Below, one piece after another: positions 34,901 to 45,275 of a stretch of 64,000 bases of DNA. The stretch comes from Diplodia intermedia. Taxonomy: Eukaryota > Ascomycota > Dothideomycetes > Botryosphaeriales > Botryosphaeriaceae. The position numbers and the translations under genes are program-made. The DNA lies in contig JAKEKT010000017.1 of NCBI GenBank assembly GCA_021495925.1, positions 372,001 to 436,000 of the forward strand. The letters are read 5' to 3'. Position 1 is the stretch's first letter. The number at the start of each line of letters is the position of its first letter. The notes under the pieces were generated by a model. The model was not told the DNA's origin, made no database searches, and was given only the letters and a program-made list of their open reading frames with translations.

Positions 34901-35351
34901 ACGCCGCCGCGCTGCCGCCGAGAACTGGTTTCTGATCGCTGGACTTTGATAGAATGAGCCTCGCTTTTTCTCAATCCGCTCCTGTAAAGACAAGCCACCA
35001 ACCGAGCAAAACTGTGACAAAGAGAGGAATAACGGGGGGAATTGGGAAAGAAAACCTTGGAAAGACTCCCAAATCTGATGCTCCAACAACCACTGACAAA
35101 AGGGAATATGCAAGGAATTGCTGACTGATGATGATCGTGCGGTCATGCGGCGAAAAATTGCTGCTGTGAGCAGCACCTAGCAAAGTGGTCTTTGCGCGGG
35201 TGACGGGTATTTCGTGTCAAAGGGGGAATATTTCGAAACTGCGACAAGTCGAGGTCAAGGCTATACCAGTGATACCTGTGCCTAATAACGCCGAGGAGAA
35301 GTTTGTCAAGATCAGAAGAAGCGCTGCTTTGATCGACGGGTCAAAGTAGAA
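31971..35351. other. 3.4-kb region without a supported gene
   Basis: Lies between the SPG1 stop and the stop of the ADF-H/PH gene. Open frames are present on both strands (the longest about 240 codons on the minus strand at 34448-35176), but they lack motifs, ATG context and splice logic, and look like low-complexity noise. An A-rich tract lies near 34367-34410. The motif GGGAATAT recurs at about 34489, 34795, 35103 and 35225. It may include long UTRs or a non-coding transcript. Confidence 0.4.
33503..33562 (+). repeat. Degenerate GATCCT hexanucleotide tract
   Basis: About ten imperfect units of GATCCT/GACCCT in tandem. In one frame this reads as Asp-Pro repeats, but no gene around it is supported. 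Confidence 0.7.
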
Positions 35352-38300
35352 CTACTGAGTCCAAGACAGGTGAGCCTCCTTCAGAAGGCTCAGCACGCGC
35401 GTCTGGCCGGGGGCGCTCTCGCAAGCACACTGCAGCGTGCGGCCATCGTGAAAGTCGAGCATAACGCTGTTAGGCATCTCCTCCCGTTCTTGGTCAGGAG
35501 CAAAGGGGGCTGAGAACTCGCTAAGGTGATAGCGCTTGGTGATACCTTTCGATTGCTAGAGGGTTTGGTCAGCATGGGGCATCACGGCTTTCCAAGAGGA
35601 GCAACGTACATCGTTGGCCTTGGAAAGGGTAAGGACGATATTGCCTTGGACGTCGATCTCTACCCATCTCCTCTTCCATAGCTATTTGCGTGTCAATAAG
35701 GTGAAGCCCATCGGACGGACGAACTAGACTCACGAGGGTGTCGGGGAACTGAACGTTCAGATCGCCGATCTCAACGCCGGGTTGCGACTCCTTCTTCTCT
35801 TCAATAGGCTGAGGGGCCTCTTCCTGCACTGCAGAACTCATCATCTGGTTCAAGCTCTTTTTGCTTGTGGTAAGGCTGTTGCTCATACGCTTCAGTAACC
35901 GGCTCGCCCGGTTTCCCTTCTTCTTCTCCTCTCCCTCTTCGGTCACCGTACTGTCAAGACTGGTGACCGACTGGCTGCGCGGCATGGGCGGCGGCGAGGT
36001 GGCTTCGCTACGCCTGCGACCAAATGAACGCCAACTGCTCTCCGAAGACGAACGGGGCAGGGCTTGCGCGGGGGATTCGAGGTGCGCAGTCGACTGTTGC
36101 GCGGGAGAAGCGTCGCCGGACGTGGGTGATAACGTTGATTCTTCGGCGGCGGAAGGGATGACAATGGACGGCGGAGCGGCAGCATCATCGGCCTTGTTGT
36201 GGTCGATAGTAATGGGGCTCTGCTGCAAGTCCAAGGGCGGGTCCTCAAGCTCCTGGCCAGGCGTTTGCGGTGAGCGAACAATACGAGCGGTTACTGTGAC
36301 CGACTCGGTCTTGTTGTTTGCATCCTTGTTGTAAACAGCCTGGATACTTTCGCTCGAGTTCTCGCCCTTGGACATAGGACGCTCCAGCGGCGGGACCGAG
36401 ATGAATGAGGATTTACTGAGGCGCTTCAACTGCTTGTCTGCACCAGAGGAGTGCGATGCCCTGAAAGAGTTCGAGCGTTGAGCGATGCTAATGGCCCCTC
36501 TTTCCGGGGTGTAGCCAACTTTGGGGAGCGTCACCGGGGTACCATCCTTGCTGGACTTCTCGGCCAGAGCCTTGATACGTTGCGAGATGCCCGATGAGAC
36601 ATTACTCTTCTTGAGCAGGGACGCATCGCGCTGCGCCTCAGTCGCGTACGAAGCGGAAAAAGACCGCTGGCCGACGCCGAGCTGGCCGACGCCGAGCTGG
36701 CTTTCGGGCGAAGGAGAAAGCCGGGTCGGGGTGACCGTCCTGTACATGGAAAGAGGGTTGGAGTTAACGCGATGCTCAGCCGACTTTGTTGACAGGGTCG
36801 AGGCCTGGGATTTCCGGCGAGGGAAAATAGACATGATGGGCGATTTGGATACGGACATTGGCTTGGCCTCTTCGACCGTCGCACTCTGCAGTTCCTCCAT
36901 CAGGGAGTCGTCGGACAGGTAGTCACAATCGTCGTCGGAACTTTCCGCGCCGGGCTCAACACGGATGGGGTCGACGGGGACGCGACGCTTGCTCTTCGTG
37001 GTGGAGCGGCGTTCTGGAAGGGAAGAGGAAGACGGCAGTGCCGTGGTAAAATCCTCTGACGCTTCCGGGCCCTTGGCGGCCGCTGTTTGATGTTCTCCCG
37101 TCGCCCCCCTGTCAGGAGATGATGAAACATCCCAATTGGGATGCTCGGCACCGGAGGCCCGCGCTGGCGCTGGCTCCGCCGCCGATGGAAGACCGAGCGA
37201 AGTTTCCGCGGCCCCATCATGTGGCAACGCGACCTCTACCTGCTCGTCCGCATCCAGCCCTTCCTTGCGTTCGCCACCATCTGAGATGGACGAGGGGCGC
37301 GTGGACGACGGATTGGACGACTCCTGAACGGATATTGGGGACGACGCGACAGGAGTGGGTGGCCGAGCGTCGTCTTCATCTCCGGCTCCACTGATCATCA
37401 ATTGCACGCCGGAGTCAGCCTTAGTGTGGTCGGGCGTTTCTGGAGCCTCTTCAGGCTTTAAAGTCGACCCCGAATCCGTGCTGGACGTCGTTTCGCGATG
37501 CGATGCGATATCGTCCCCCTCCACCGGCGCCGCCTCTGGCGCCTTCTCCTCCGTTGAATTCACCGTCTCCTCGGCACCAGCGGTGGCATCGGAGTCGTCC
37601 TGCTTTTCGCGTGACTTTTGTCTCGCTAGCTGCGCAGCCTTCTGTTTCTTCCGAAGCTCAATTGCGCGCATCAAGCGCTGCTTTTCTGGGGTAATGCCGG
37701 GCGACTTAACAGAGTTTGAACTGGATTTCGCGCCGGTGCTGGACGTCGGGCGCACAGGGGTCGTCGTGGGCATCTCTGAAATCGTGGGAACGGGCGGCGG
37801 GGGTGGGAGGCCTATACTGGGCACCGTACTCGAATCCCTGGACTTGGGCCGGGAAGAGCTCCCCTTGCTGCGAACAGCGGCCTTCAAGCTCGCAGGGAGC
37901 TTTGCGCTCTTGGACTCTGTCGTGTGCGAAAGCGGTTCCTGAGTAGGGCGGGGACCGAGCTTGACTTTCGGTTTGTAGAGGTAGGAGAAGTCGATGTCGG
38001 CGCGGGCAGTTTGCGAGGAGGAGCGGCGGTTCGGGTCGTCGTAGTGCTGGTGGTCGAAGTGGTTGAGAGATTTAAAGGATCTGACCGACTGTGCGTAACC
38101 CCTCGGACTGGCGATCACAGAGCTGGCGTCGCCCCCAGACGTTCCTGGCGTCCCGGGCCGCCTCTCTTCGTATCCGGTAGGCGAGAATGGACGTGACCGT
38201 ATTGATGCCGTATCGGGCGTCACTTCCACCTTCGCTGTCGATGCCGCCGTCTCTGTTCTTTCCAACGCAGCACCCTCGCCCTTCCCACTTGTTCCCTGGC

Positions 38301-38912
38301 TATCCTCCGCATCCTCGTTTATCCCATCCAGTTTCTTCTTCGAGCTTGTTGATGACGCGCTTGTCGACGGCACCGCTGTGTGCAGAGAGTTCGCTGCCGA
38401 AAGGGTATGGTCGGAGAGCTCTTGCGGAGTTGAGAAGCTGAAGACAGAGTCGTGCGGCGCGAACTTCTCCTCGATTTCGGTAAAATGGACGGTGACGCGG
38501 GCTGCAAGCAGAAGGTCGTATTGTTAGATTCCACACGGGTCGAAGAATAGGCCAGCGCAGGATGATTCAGCGCACCTTGCAGCAATCTCGAGGTGCCTTC
38601 GGGCACGTATTTGAGCAGGACCTTGCGGCGCCTAAATAGTAGAAAACCGTACAGCGGCGACTTCTCGTCGTATTCGAGCAAAGCTGCGCGCGCTTCACTC
38701 AGGCCACCGGCGCCGAAGTTGAATATCTCGACAGCGTCTCGGGACGCGTACTTCAACAGGAACCTATGTGATGTCAGATATATCGTCACCACCCCTGCGC
38801 ATATGTGAGACAGGCAGTCCGGGGCGCGGAAGGCTTACCAGCCGCCGGCCTCGGCCAGAGCGGATTGATATGCTTCAGTGACGGGAGCATCGTCCAGGCC
38901 ATTCAACGACAT
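35352..38912 (-). CDS. ADF-H plus PH domain protein, probable actin-cortex factor
   Basis: Five phase-consistent coding exons on the minus strand: 38912-38839, 38763-38576, 38501-35734, 35681-35610 and 35555-35352; 1101 residues. Residues 1 to about 130 form an ADF/cofilin-homology domain (GGWFLLKYASRDAVEIFNFG is the first strand region, then LYGFLLFRRRKVLLKYVPEG and ARVTVHFTEIEEKF). A disordered Ser/Thr/Pro-rich middle of roughly 850 residues includes a basic coil, PEKQRLMRAIELRKKQKAA. The last 100 residues, split by two introns, make a PH domain (LWKRRWVEIDVQGNIVLTLS, then KRYHLSEFSAPF, ending HLSWTQ). ADF-H binds actin and PH binds phosphoinositides or proteins, so a link between membrane and actin is inferred. 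No name assigned. Confidence 0.85.
36660..36702. repeat. Short direct repeat inside the ADF-H/PH gene
   Basis: The 15-base unit CTGGCCGACGCCGAG is present twice in direct succession, followed by a partial third copy; it codes for QLGVG repeated on the minus strand. Confidence 0.8.
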
Positions 38913-40042
38913 GGCGGCGCGGGCGCGCTGTTTGCGTTGCTGTGCGACAGCGCGGGAGGGTGTCGGCGGAAGCTAAGCTTGAGGTCGAGTGTGGCACGTC
39001 AGGCAAGGGCGCGCTATCTTCGGGCCCTCAGGGGTTCAGACGGGATAGGGCTGATCATTGAAGCTTGGCCTGGGAGCGCTGGTGCTGGAACACGCATCCG
39101 TCGGGGGGCGCGCGGCGACCGCCGGTCATGAGGCGGTATTTGAGTGAGATGGTGGTGAATTGGATCGGTCTGTGGGAGGGACGCGAAGGTTGGGCGGCGC
39201 GGACGTTGCGAGGACCTGCAGCAATGCATTGGTCTGCCCTGACACCAGCACCAGCGCCAACGCGCGCGACCGACGCGGCGGGCTGGCAGCGCGGGTCCGG
39301 CTCACGCTTGCCCGCCGATCACTGGGAACCCACCAGGGCCTTCTTTCTTTTCTCTTTCCCCCCGGTTGACGTGCTGCGGTGATAGGGCAAGCGTGCCTGC
39401 GGAAATTTCCCGAACAGCCACAAGCGCAGTCCAGGCGATAGTCTCCCAGACTCTGTCGCCCGCGTGGCTGCGGTAGTTTGTCCAGGAGGACGCACACAGA
39501 GATTCTCGGACCTGTGTCGCGCACCCATGTCGGGGCACCACCAACACGACTGTCCCTTGCACCAGGGCGCATCGCATCGCCGGCGACGACAGCCCAGCCA
39601 ATGGCCGGCCGTCGCGCGCATCGCCGCTGTTAGACGCCCCCGCGCCACGCAGCGCGCGTCTCCACCGCGCTCCCGAGCTGAGCCATGCGAGCTGAGTTCT
39701 GATTTTCAGGAACGGCCGCCGATGTGTCCAATGGCTCCGGGATCCCCGTTGCGCCAGAGTGGGTACGTTCAAGCGACAAAAATGGGCCCAGCTCCAGCGC
39801 CGTGCAACCTGGCTTTCTCGGGTCCTGGCGGGGAGCCCAGGCCGATCGGCCGCCCGAGGGTCCTGGCCTATCGAGAGCCCCGACTGCCCGCGTCTGACGT
39901 ACATCGCAGCCTTCCCGCGTGGAAAAAGCAATTCCCACGCCGCCCCGCTGCGCTCAAAATCCTGCGTCCCCAGCCTGTCTAGTCAGGATTCCCTAGCTCG
40001 CATATATTGGTGCTTGTGTGCACTCTTCAACGCGACCCCGCC
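38913..40042. other. Divergent intergenic region of 1.1 kb
   Basis: GC-rich with overlapping open frames on both strands, none with recognisable motifs. Contains the promoters of the ADF-H/PH gene and of the OHCU decarboxylase gene. Confidence 0.5.
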
Positions 40043-40766
40043 ATGGACCTCAAGACCGTACAGACGCCCGAGTGGCCGCAGCGCACCTCGCCCACGCCGC
40101 CGACCCTCAATCTGCCGTCTGTCGCCTCGCTTACGACCGCCGCGACAGGCGACCGCACTTACGTGCTAGACTTGCTGTTTGAACCGTCGCAGCCGCTACA
40201 CAACCTCGCCCTGCCTCTGCTTAGCGGCACGCAGTTCGCTTCCTATGACGATCTGATTGCTGCTGTTGGCGTCCAGCTGACTGAGCTCGCCGAGAGCCCC
40301 AGCACCAGCGACACCGCATGGTTGGAGCAGGTTCTGGGTGCCCATCCGCGCCTTGGCGAGAAGAAGGTTGAGAGCGCACAGAGCAGGGCCGAGCAGGCCA
40401 ATCTGAACAAGGCTGGCCCTGCCGCGGAGGCCGAGGCAGCGGAACTGAAGAGGCTGAACGAGGAGTATGAGAAGAAATTCCCCGGTCTCAGATATGTGTG
40501 AGTGCGGGGCAAGAGTGGGGTGAAGCATGGTGCACCCATTGCTAATCTCCGAACAGTGTCTTTGTCAATGGCCGTAGCAGGCCCGAGATCTTCGAAAACA
40601 TGAAGGAGAGAATAGAGAGGGGGGATATCAAAGCAGAGAGGCTCGAAGCCATTCAGGTAGAGTTCCGCACGGTGCGATAACTGGACTTGCGTCGCTGACC
40701 CCTGTACACTAGGCAATGTGTCAGATCGCATCTGACAGGGCTCGCAAGCTCCAAAGCCAGCAATAG
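40043..40766 (+). CDS. OHCU decarboxylase-like protein (ureide pathway)
   Basis: Exons 40043-40497, 40557-40656 and 40713-40766; 202 residues. The family enzyme converts 2-oxo-4-hydroxy-4-carboxy-5-ureidoimidazoline to S-allantoin, the last step after urate oxidase in purine breakdown. The all-alpha domain is recognised from the HPRLGEKK motif with its catalytic His, the following ESAQSRAEQ segment (family S..EQ), the EYEKKFPGLRYVVFVNGRSR core across the first intron, and FENMKERIERGDIKAERLEA. The length is slightly above bacterial members because of a 40-residue N-terminus. No other purine-catabolic gene is adjacent. Confidence 0.9.
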
Positions 40767-41240
40767 GTCGGGCTTGCTTTCCATGTCCGCATTCCGATTC
40801 TCATGTGTGGAGGTTCATGCTGAAGACACTGAAGTACTTCTCCAGAGGACAATATACTTACGTTAAATAGACCCCCGCACCCATCAGAGAGCGCTAAATC
40901 ATCACACGGGGTTGCAGCGCACAGGAAATGATGGTACATGAAGGTGAAGTTGGAAGAATAGGTTCACCCAAGTAGCTTTTTTTCTTGATTGAAAATAAAA
41001 GAAGAATCACACTACACCGCCTGAAGAGCCCATGCAGCTTCTCACGACGCTGCCGCTGCCAGGGTACTGCAGATGTCTTTGGGCATTAACCGTTCTTCGG
41101 CTCCCTTGAATTTTGCTGGATGGCTGTACTACTTGATGAAAGCTGGTCCACTAACTTTAAGATTGGCAAATCCACGCAGGCCGCCCATGTGCAATTTAAT
41201 TTCTCTTTGGCAGCCAACCTAGGTGTCAGGCTTCTGCCTC
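40767..41240. other. Convergent 3' intergenic region
   Basis: 474 bases between facing stop codons, with an A-rich stretch near 40978-41005. Nothing coding. Confidence 0.5.
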
Positions 41241-42995
41241 TTAACGAATGGTAGTGTACTGGACAACATTCATATCCATGTTGTGCATCTCAAGAGGAAA
41301 CTTGCAATCATCTAGGAAGATGCAGTTCTTGCCGGTTTTCTTGGTGCCGAACGGCGGGAATGGGCAACGATGGCCATAGATACACTTCGGATCATCGCAG
41401 CCGGTACCGTGGATGCAGGGCGCCATACGTGCAACTAGCTTGAGGGTATCCAGCTCAGATTTGGTGGGTGTGTAGTCGTGTACATGAGTGCAGTTGTTGC
41501 CGAAGGGACACTCATGACGCAAGAAATGGACATTGCACATCTTGATACGCTTGACGCGGTTGGTCTCCTCCTTATCATAGTTTTTGGTGGGAGGGTCGAT
41601 ACGCTGGCCCTTGCGGTTACGAGGTATGTTGTTTGGATCGCGAGTATTCTGCTTCGGTCCAACAAGAGGCAGAGAAGCCGCCTTCGCCGCAACATTAGCC
41701 CAGCCAGCAGATGCACCAGCGGTTGTAGCAGGAGCAACGCTGGGGCTGGGACTTGAGACCTTGGTAACCGCATTCACCTTGTTTGTGTTTGTCAGAACGC
41801 CAAGTCCCGGCGGTGGAAAAGGGGTGGGCAGGCCGTCCATGCCGAACGTGTTGATTTTGTGCGGGCGGAACAGGCCCTCAAACTTTTGGATTTTGAAGAA
41901 TGGGAGGGCTGCAAACTCCCTGCCAAATGGCACGCCCTCCAGCAAGGTTATCTTATCCACCAGATAGTCGTAATTAGAGATTTCTCCCAAAATGCGAGCA
42001 TAACCATTGTCGTGAGAGCAGCCGAGCATAATGTGGCGACAGGTCGGGCTGTAAAGGTTCAATTTCAAGTGTTCTGGAGGTGGGTGATCAGCAACATGTC
42101 GGCTTAGACAGGCCACGAACTTCCAGTGATTGAGGAGGAAGGGGGAGCTGTGAGCAGCTGGGTTGGAGCGACACAGGTTCTCTGTAATCTTGGAGGAACA
42201 AATCGACTCCTCACTGGGCGTGGGCTCCCAGGCAGGAATGCGAACAGAGACACTCACCGACAATCTTTTCATCGGCCCTATCCTTCCCAGAACCAACGTC
42301 GACAAAGTCCATGAGGAACTTGGCGCCAGTGAATCCGATCATGAAATCTTGCACTTCGGCTTTGGTTGCAATTCCGGCGCGGGCGCAAGTGTCGGCTAGG
42401 CCTTTCGCATTTGCATACACGCGCGCAGTCACCTTTACGTTGGGTGGCATTCCCTTGAATTGGGTGCGTACATATTTGTAGACGCCCTCTTCCAGAGCGC
42501 CGGCAACGCGCTGGCCACCGTTCGCGCCCTCAGCCAAAAGCTGGTCGTTGAACTTCACGGGTCCAGGTCAGACGCAGTGAAACGCGGCACAGGGTGGGGA
42601 CTTACGATGAGGCCATCGCCATCAATAAGGACTAAGACAAATGCGTCTCGATCCTGGAGCATCTCAGCGTGTGTAGGTAAAGATGAGTCGTGGATACCGA
42701 CCATGTTGCCCCTCATGTTCAGAATGGTGGTTTCCATGTCCTTGAGGCTTCGCTGAGCGATGCGGTTGTATTCGCGCTCGCGATCATGATCCTCGATTTC
42801 TTTCCTGAACTGCTCGTTGAGCGTGTCGTAACGGCAGAGGAGTTCCTCGATCAGTGAGTTTGTCTTGTCGGCGGTAAGCTGGATCTCGCGGTAACGGCCC
42901 CAGAGGTCGGTGGTGTGGCCGTCGACGTACGCACGACCGGGCGAGGGTGAGGCGGTCTCGTCTGACATGTCGAACGGCATGGGTAGCTTGGGCAT
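41241..42995 (-). CDS. CCCH zinc-finger protein with DUF7923-like domain
   Basis: Exons 42995-42606, 42552-42258 and 42073-41241 on the minus strand, 505 residues. The first 100 residues include a coiled coil (EELLCRYDTLNEQFRKEIED). An NYN/PIN-like alpha-beta domain follows, crossing both introns: AFVLVLIDGDGLIFNDQLL, GFTGAKFLMDFVDVG and CRHIMLGCSHDNGYARIL. A linker then leads to two zinc fingers: C-x8-C-x5-C-x3-H (CNVHFLRHECPFGNNCTHVH) and a variant C-x5-C-x4-C-x3-H. Such fungal proteins are annotated as CCCH zinc-finger DNA-binding proteins; RNA binding or processing is at least as likely given the nuclease-like fold. The 184-nt second intron is longer than average, but its phase is exact. 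Start alternatives exist at 42967 (the later Met). Confidence 0.85.
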
Positions 42996-43773
42996 GGGGG
43001 CGGGGGGCGCACGGATGTGAGGTTGTCGAGGAGGAGGATTGGAGAAGGATGATATCAGGGAGCCGCAAGCAGGCACCTGCTTCGTAGGCAGCAGGCGCGC
43101 GTCGAATCTTGTGGAAAGCGAGGGGGGGTGAGGGAGAAGGCGAGCGGGCGCGGATTGAGAAACGCTCGCACATAGGCCACTGCCTTTTTCGACGGCTCTC
43201 AGGGTCTCAGGTTACACCAACCGCTGTGCGGCGACTTGGTGCGTTATTGGGTCGAGGAAGGCCCCCAAGCGGCGGGCGCCGCTGCTTCGCGTCCCAGCCG
43301 TGCTAGGCCTCTGCATGGGTGGTGGGACAGGCTCTCTCTGATTCACCAAAGCTGTCTTAGTCGGAGCTTCAGCTCGCTGTGGAGGAGTCATCATTCCAGC
43401 GCGTCGTTTTCGGGGCGCGCAGAGACTTGCAGTTGCGGCGCGTGATTGGACGGGCCCCGCCCGCAACTGCACGCTGGCGGGCTGGACGGGGCGGGCAGTC
43501 GCAGAGTCGCGTGCGGCAAGCTGCAGCTCGTCAGCGCCCCCGAAGGCAAGCTGTTGTAGAGCAGTGTGCTGGCGCGCTCGAGGCCGGGCCGCGAGCTGTG
43601 GATGGACGTTTCGACCCCACAGACGCGCCTTGCCCGATCGCGACAAGCTTGGCCTTCTGGCCACGGCTCATCCTCGCCCGCGCTTCGCCGCTGAACTCCA
43701 AGTGTCCTCTCGCGAGCTCAACCTTTCCCTTCCCATCCCCTCTCCATCCGCCTCCCGGTGTTTGCTCGCAACA
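42996..43773. other. Divergent promoter of the CCCH gene and IRC22
   Basis: GC-rich; open frames present, none supported. Holds both promoters. Confidence 0.5.
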
Positions 43774-44725
43774 ATGTGGTACCCCAAGCTCGCGGCCTCG
43801 TTCCTCCTGTCTCTTCTGGCGACCAATGCCTTCGCCGCGTCCGACGTAAGCTCTTCCAAATTGCCTTCCAAATGACATCAGGCGCATCCGGGTCGTATCA
43901 CGCTAGCTTCGTCGCTGACCACTTCTCCGTCCAGGATGCGGTCGAGGAGGAGGTCGAGAATCCCAGCACTTCCGCCAACCTCGCCGTCTCAGTCAGCGCT
44001 TCGTTCCCGAACTCTGAGATTTTCGGCGTGAAGCTCGTCAATGGCCACCCCACCAATGCTATTCTCGACTTCAAGAACGAGGAGAAGGAGCCCGTCACGA
44101 TTGAGTTCATCGGCGGCTCCCTGCTCAGCCCTGCCACTGGCCAGCCCTTGCGCAACCTGACCATGTCCAAATACAACATCAACATCGGAGCCGCGAGCAG
44201 CGCCAGCTTGACCTATAGCTTCCAGACCGAGATGCACCCCCAGGACCTCAAGCTCAACCTTGCCGCCGTTGTTAGGGACAGCAAGGATGCTTTCTACACC
44301 ATCCAGGCCTACAACGAGACCGTCAGCATTGTCGAGGCGCCCACTAGCATCTTCGACCCTCAGATGTAAGCCCATTTCTGTGACGTTTTCTCCTCTGTTT
44401 TCTAACTGGGCGCAGTCTTTTCCTCTACCTTGTCCTCGCTTCCGTTTTCGCCGGCACCTGCTACTTCATCTACAACACTTGGATCACCACGCTTTTTCCC
44501 CAGAAGAAGGGCCGCGGCAAGGGTGGCGAGCGTGCCAAGACTTCTTCCAAGGGCACCAAGGCTGTCGACCCCGCTGACCAGGTCGGCGTTGTTGGCGCTG
44601 ACGGTCCCGCTGTCACCTCTGGCGCTAAGGGCTTCGATGAGAGCTGGATTCCCGCTGGCCATCTCAACCGCCCAGAGGCTCGCCGTGTCAAGAGCGGTAC
44701 TCCCAAGACCAAGGCTCGCGGTTAA
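43774..44725 (+). CDS. IRC22: Translocon-associated protein alpha homologue Irc22
   Basis: Exons 43774-43845, 43935-44365 and 44416-44725; 270 residues. It is a single-pass ER membrane protein of the TRAP-alpha/SSR1 family. Residues 1-21 form a signal peptide (MWYPKLAASFLLSLLATNAF). The lumenal beta domain contains FGVKLVNGHPTNAILDFKNE, PVTIEFIGGSL, an NLT sequon and LAAVVRDSKDAFYTIQAYNETV. After the second intron comes the transmembrane helix (FLYLVLASVFAGTCYFIYNT) and a basic cytosolic tail rich in Lys/Gly, as expected at the translocon. The signal peptide is encoded by its own first exon. Confidence 0.93.
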
Positions 44726-45275
44726 GTGCGTAGGCGGCTCCTGTGCTCTTACTTCAATGTCCTGAGGATGCATGGGAGAACTCGGAAAGCAAGAATTGGC
44801 TCCTTCGTTTTGGCCAAATGCTTGGACTAGGTCTTTCGGAGAGGAAAATTGGGGGGCGTGATTTGTGAGCGCGGGATTCTCTGGGAGGGCCTTTCGGTCA
44901 TGCATCTGGAAATGGTGTCATGATCATCAAAAAAAAATTAATTGTACATCGGCAATGTATCACCATAATGAACACAATGAGGCACCATCCAAGGTCTTTC
45001 AAATGTCCCGAAGTGTATTTGGCAGTATACGGAGGCTCGAGTTCCAAATCTGCTGAATGCTGGGTCGGGTATTCTGCTTGAAGGTGACTTGAATGACAGT
45101 CAAAAAGTACAACACATTCTGAAAGGGAGAGCGGCACATGAGCCAGCCTGCCTCTGGTACGGGGAAACATTGGGGTCGGTTTGGGTCACCATCCATCTAC
45201 ACGCGACTGCGCCATTCAAAGCTTCAAAAAGAATAGCACAGCTGCCGCACTGGCGTACAGAATCTGAGTCGTTCA
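44726..45275. other. Convergent 3' intergenic region
   Basis: 550 bases between facing stop codons; an A run at about 44930-44938. No gene seen. Confidence 0.5.

Noticed and set aside
34448..35176. 242-codon minus-strand open frame with Phe/Ser/Leu-rich stretches
   Set aside because: The hydrophobic look comes from a purine-rich plus strand; no signal peptide logic, ATG context or splice partners.
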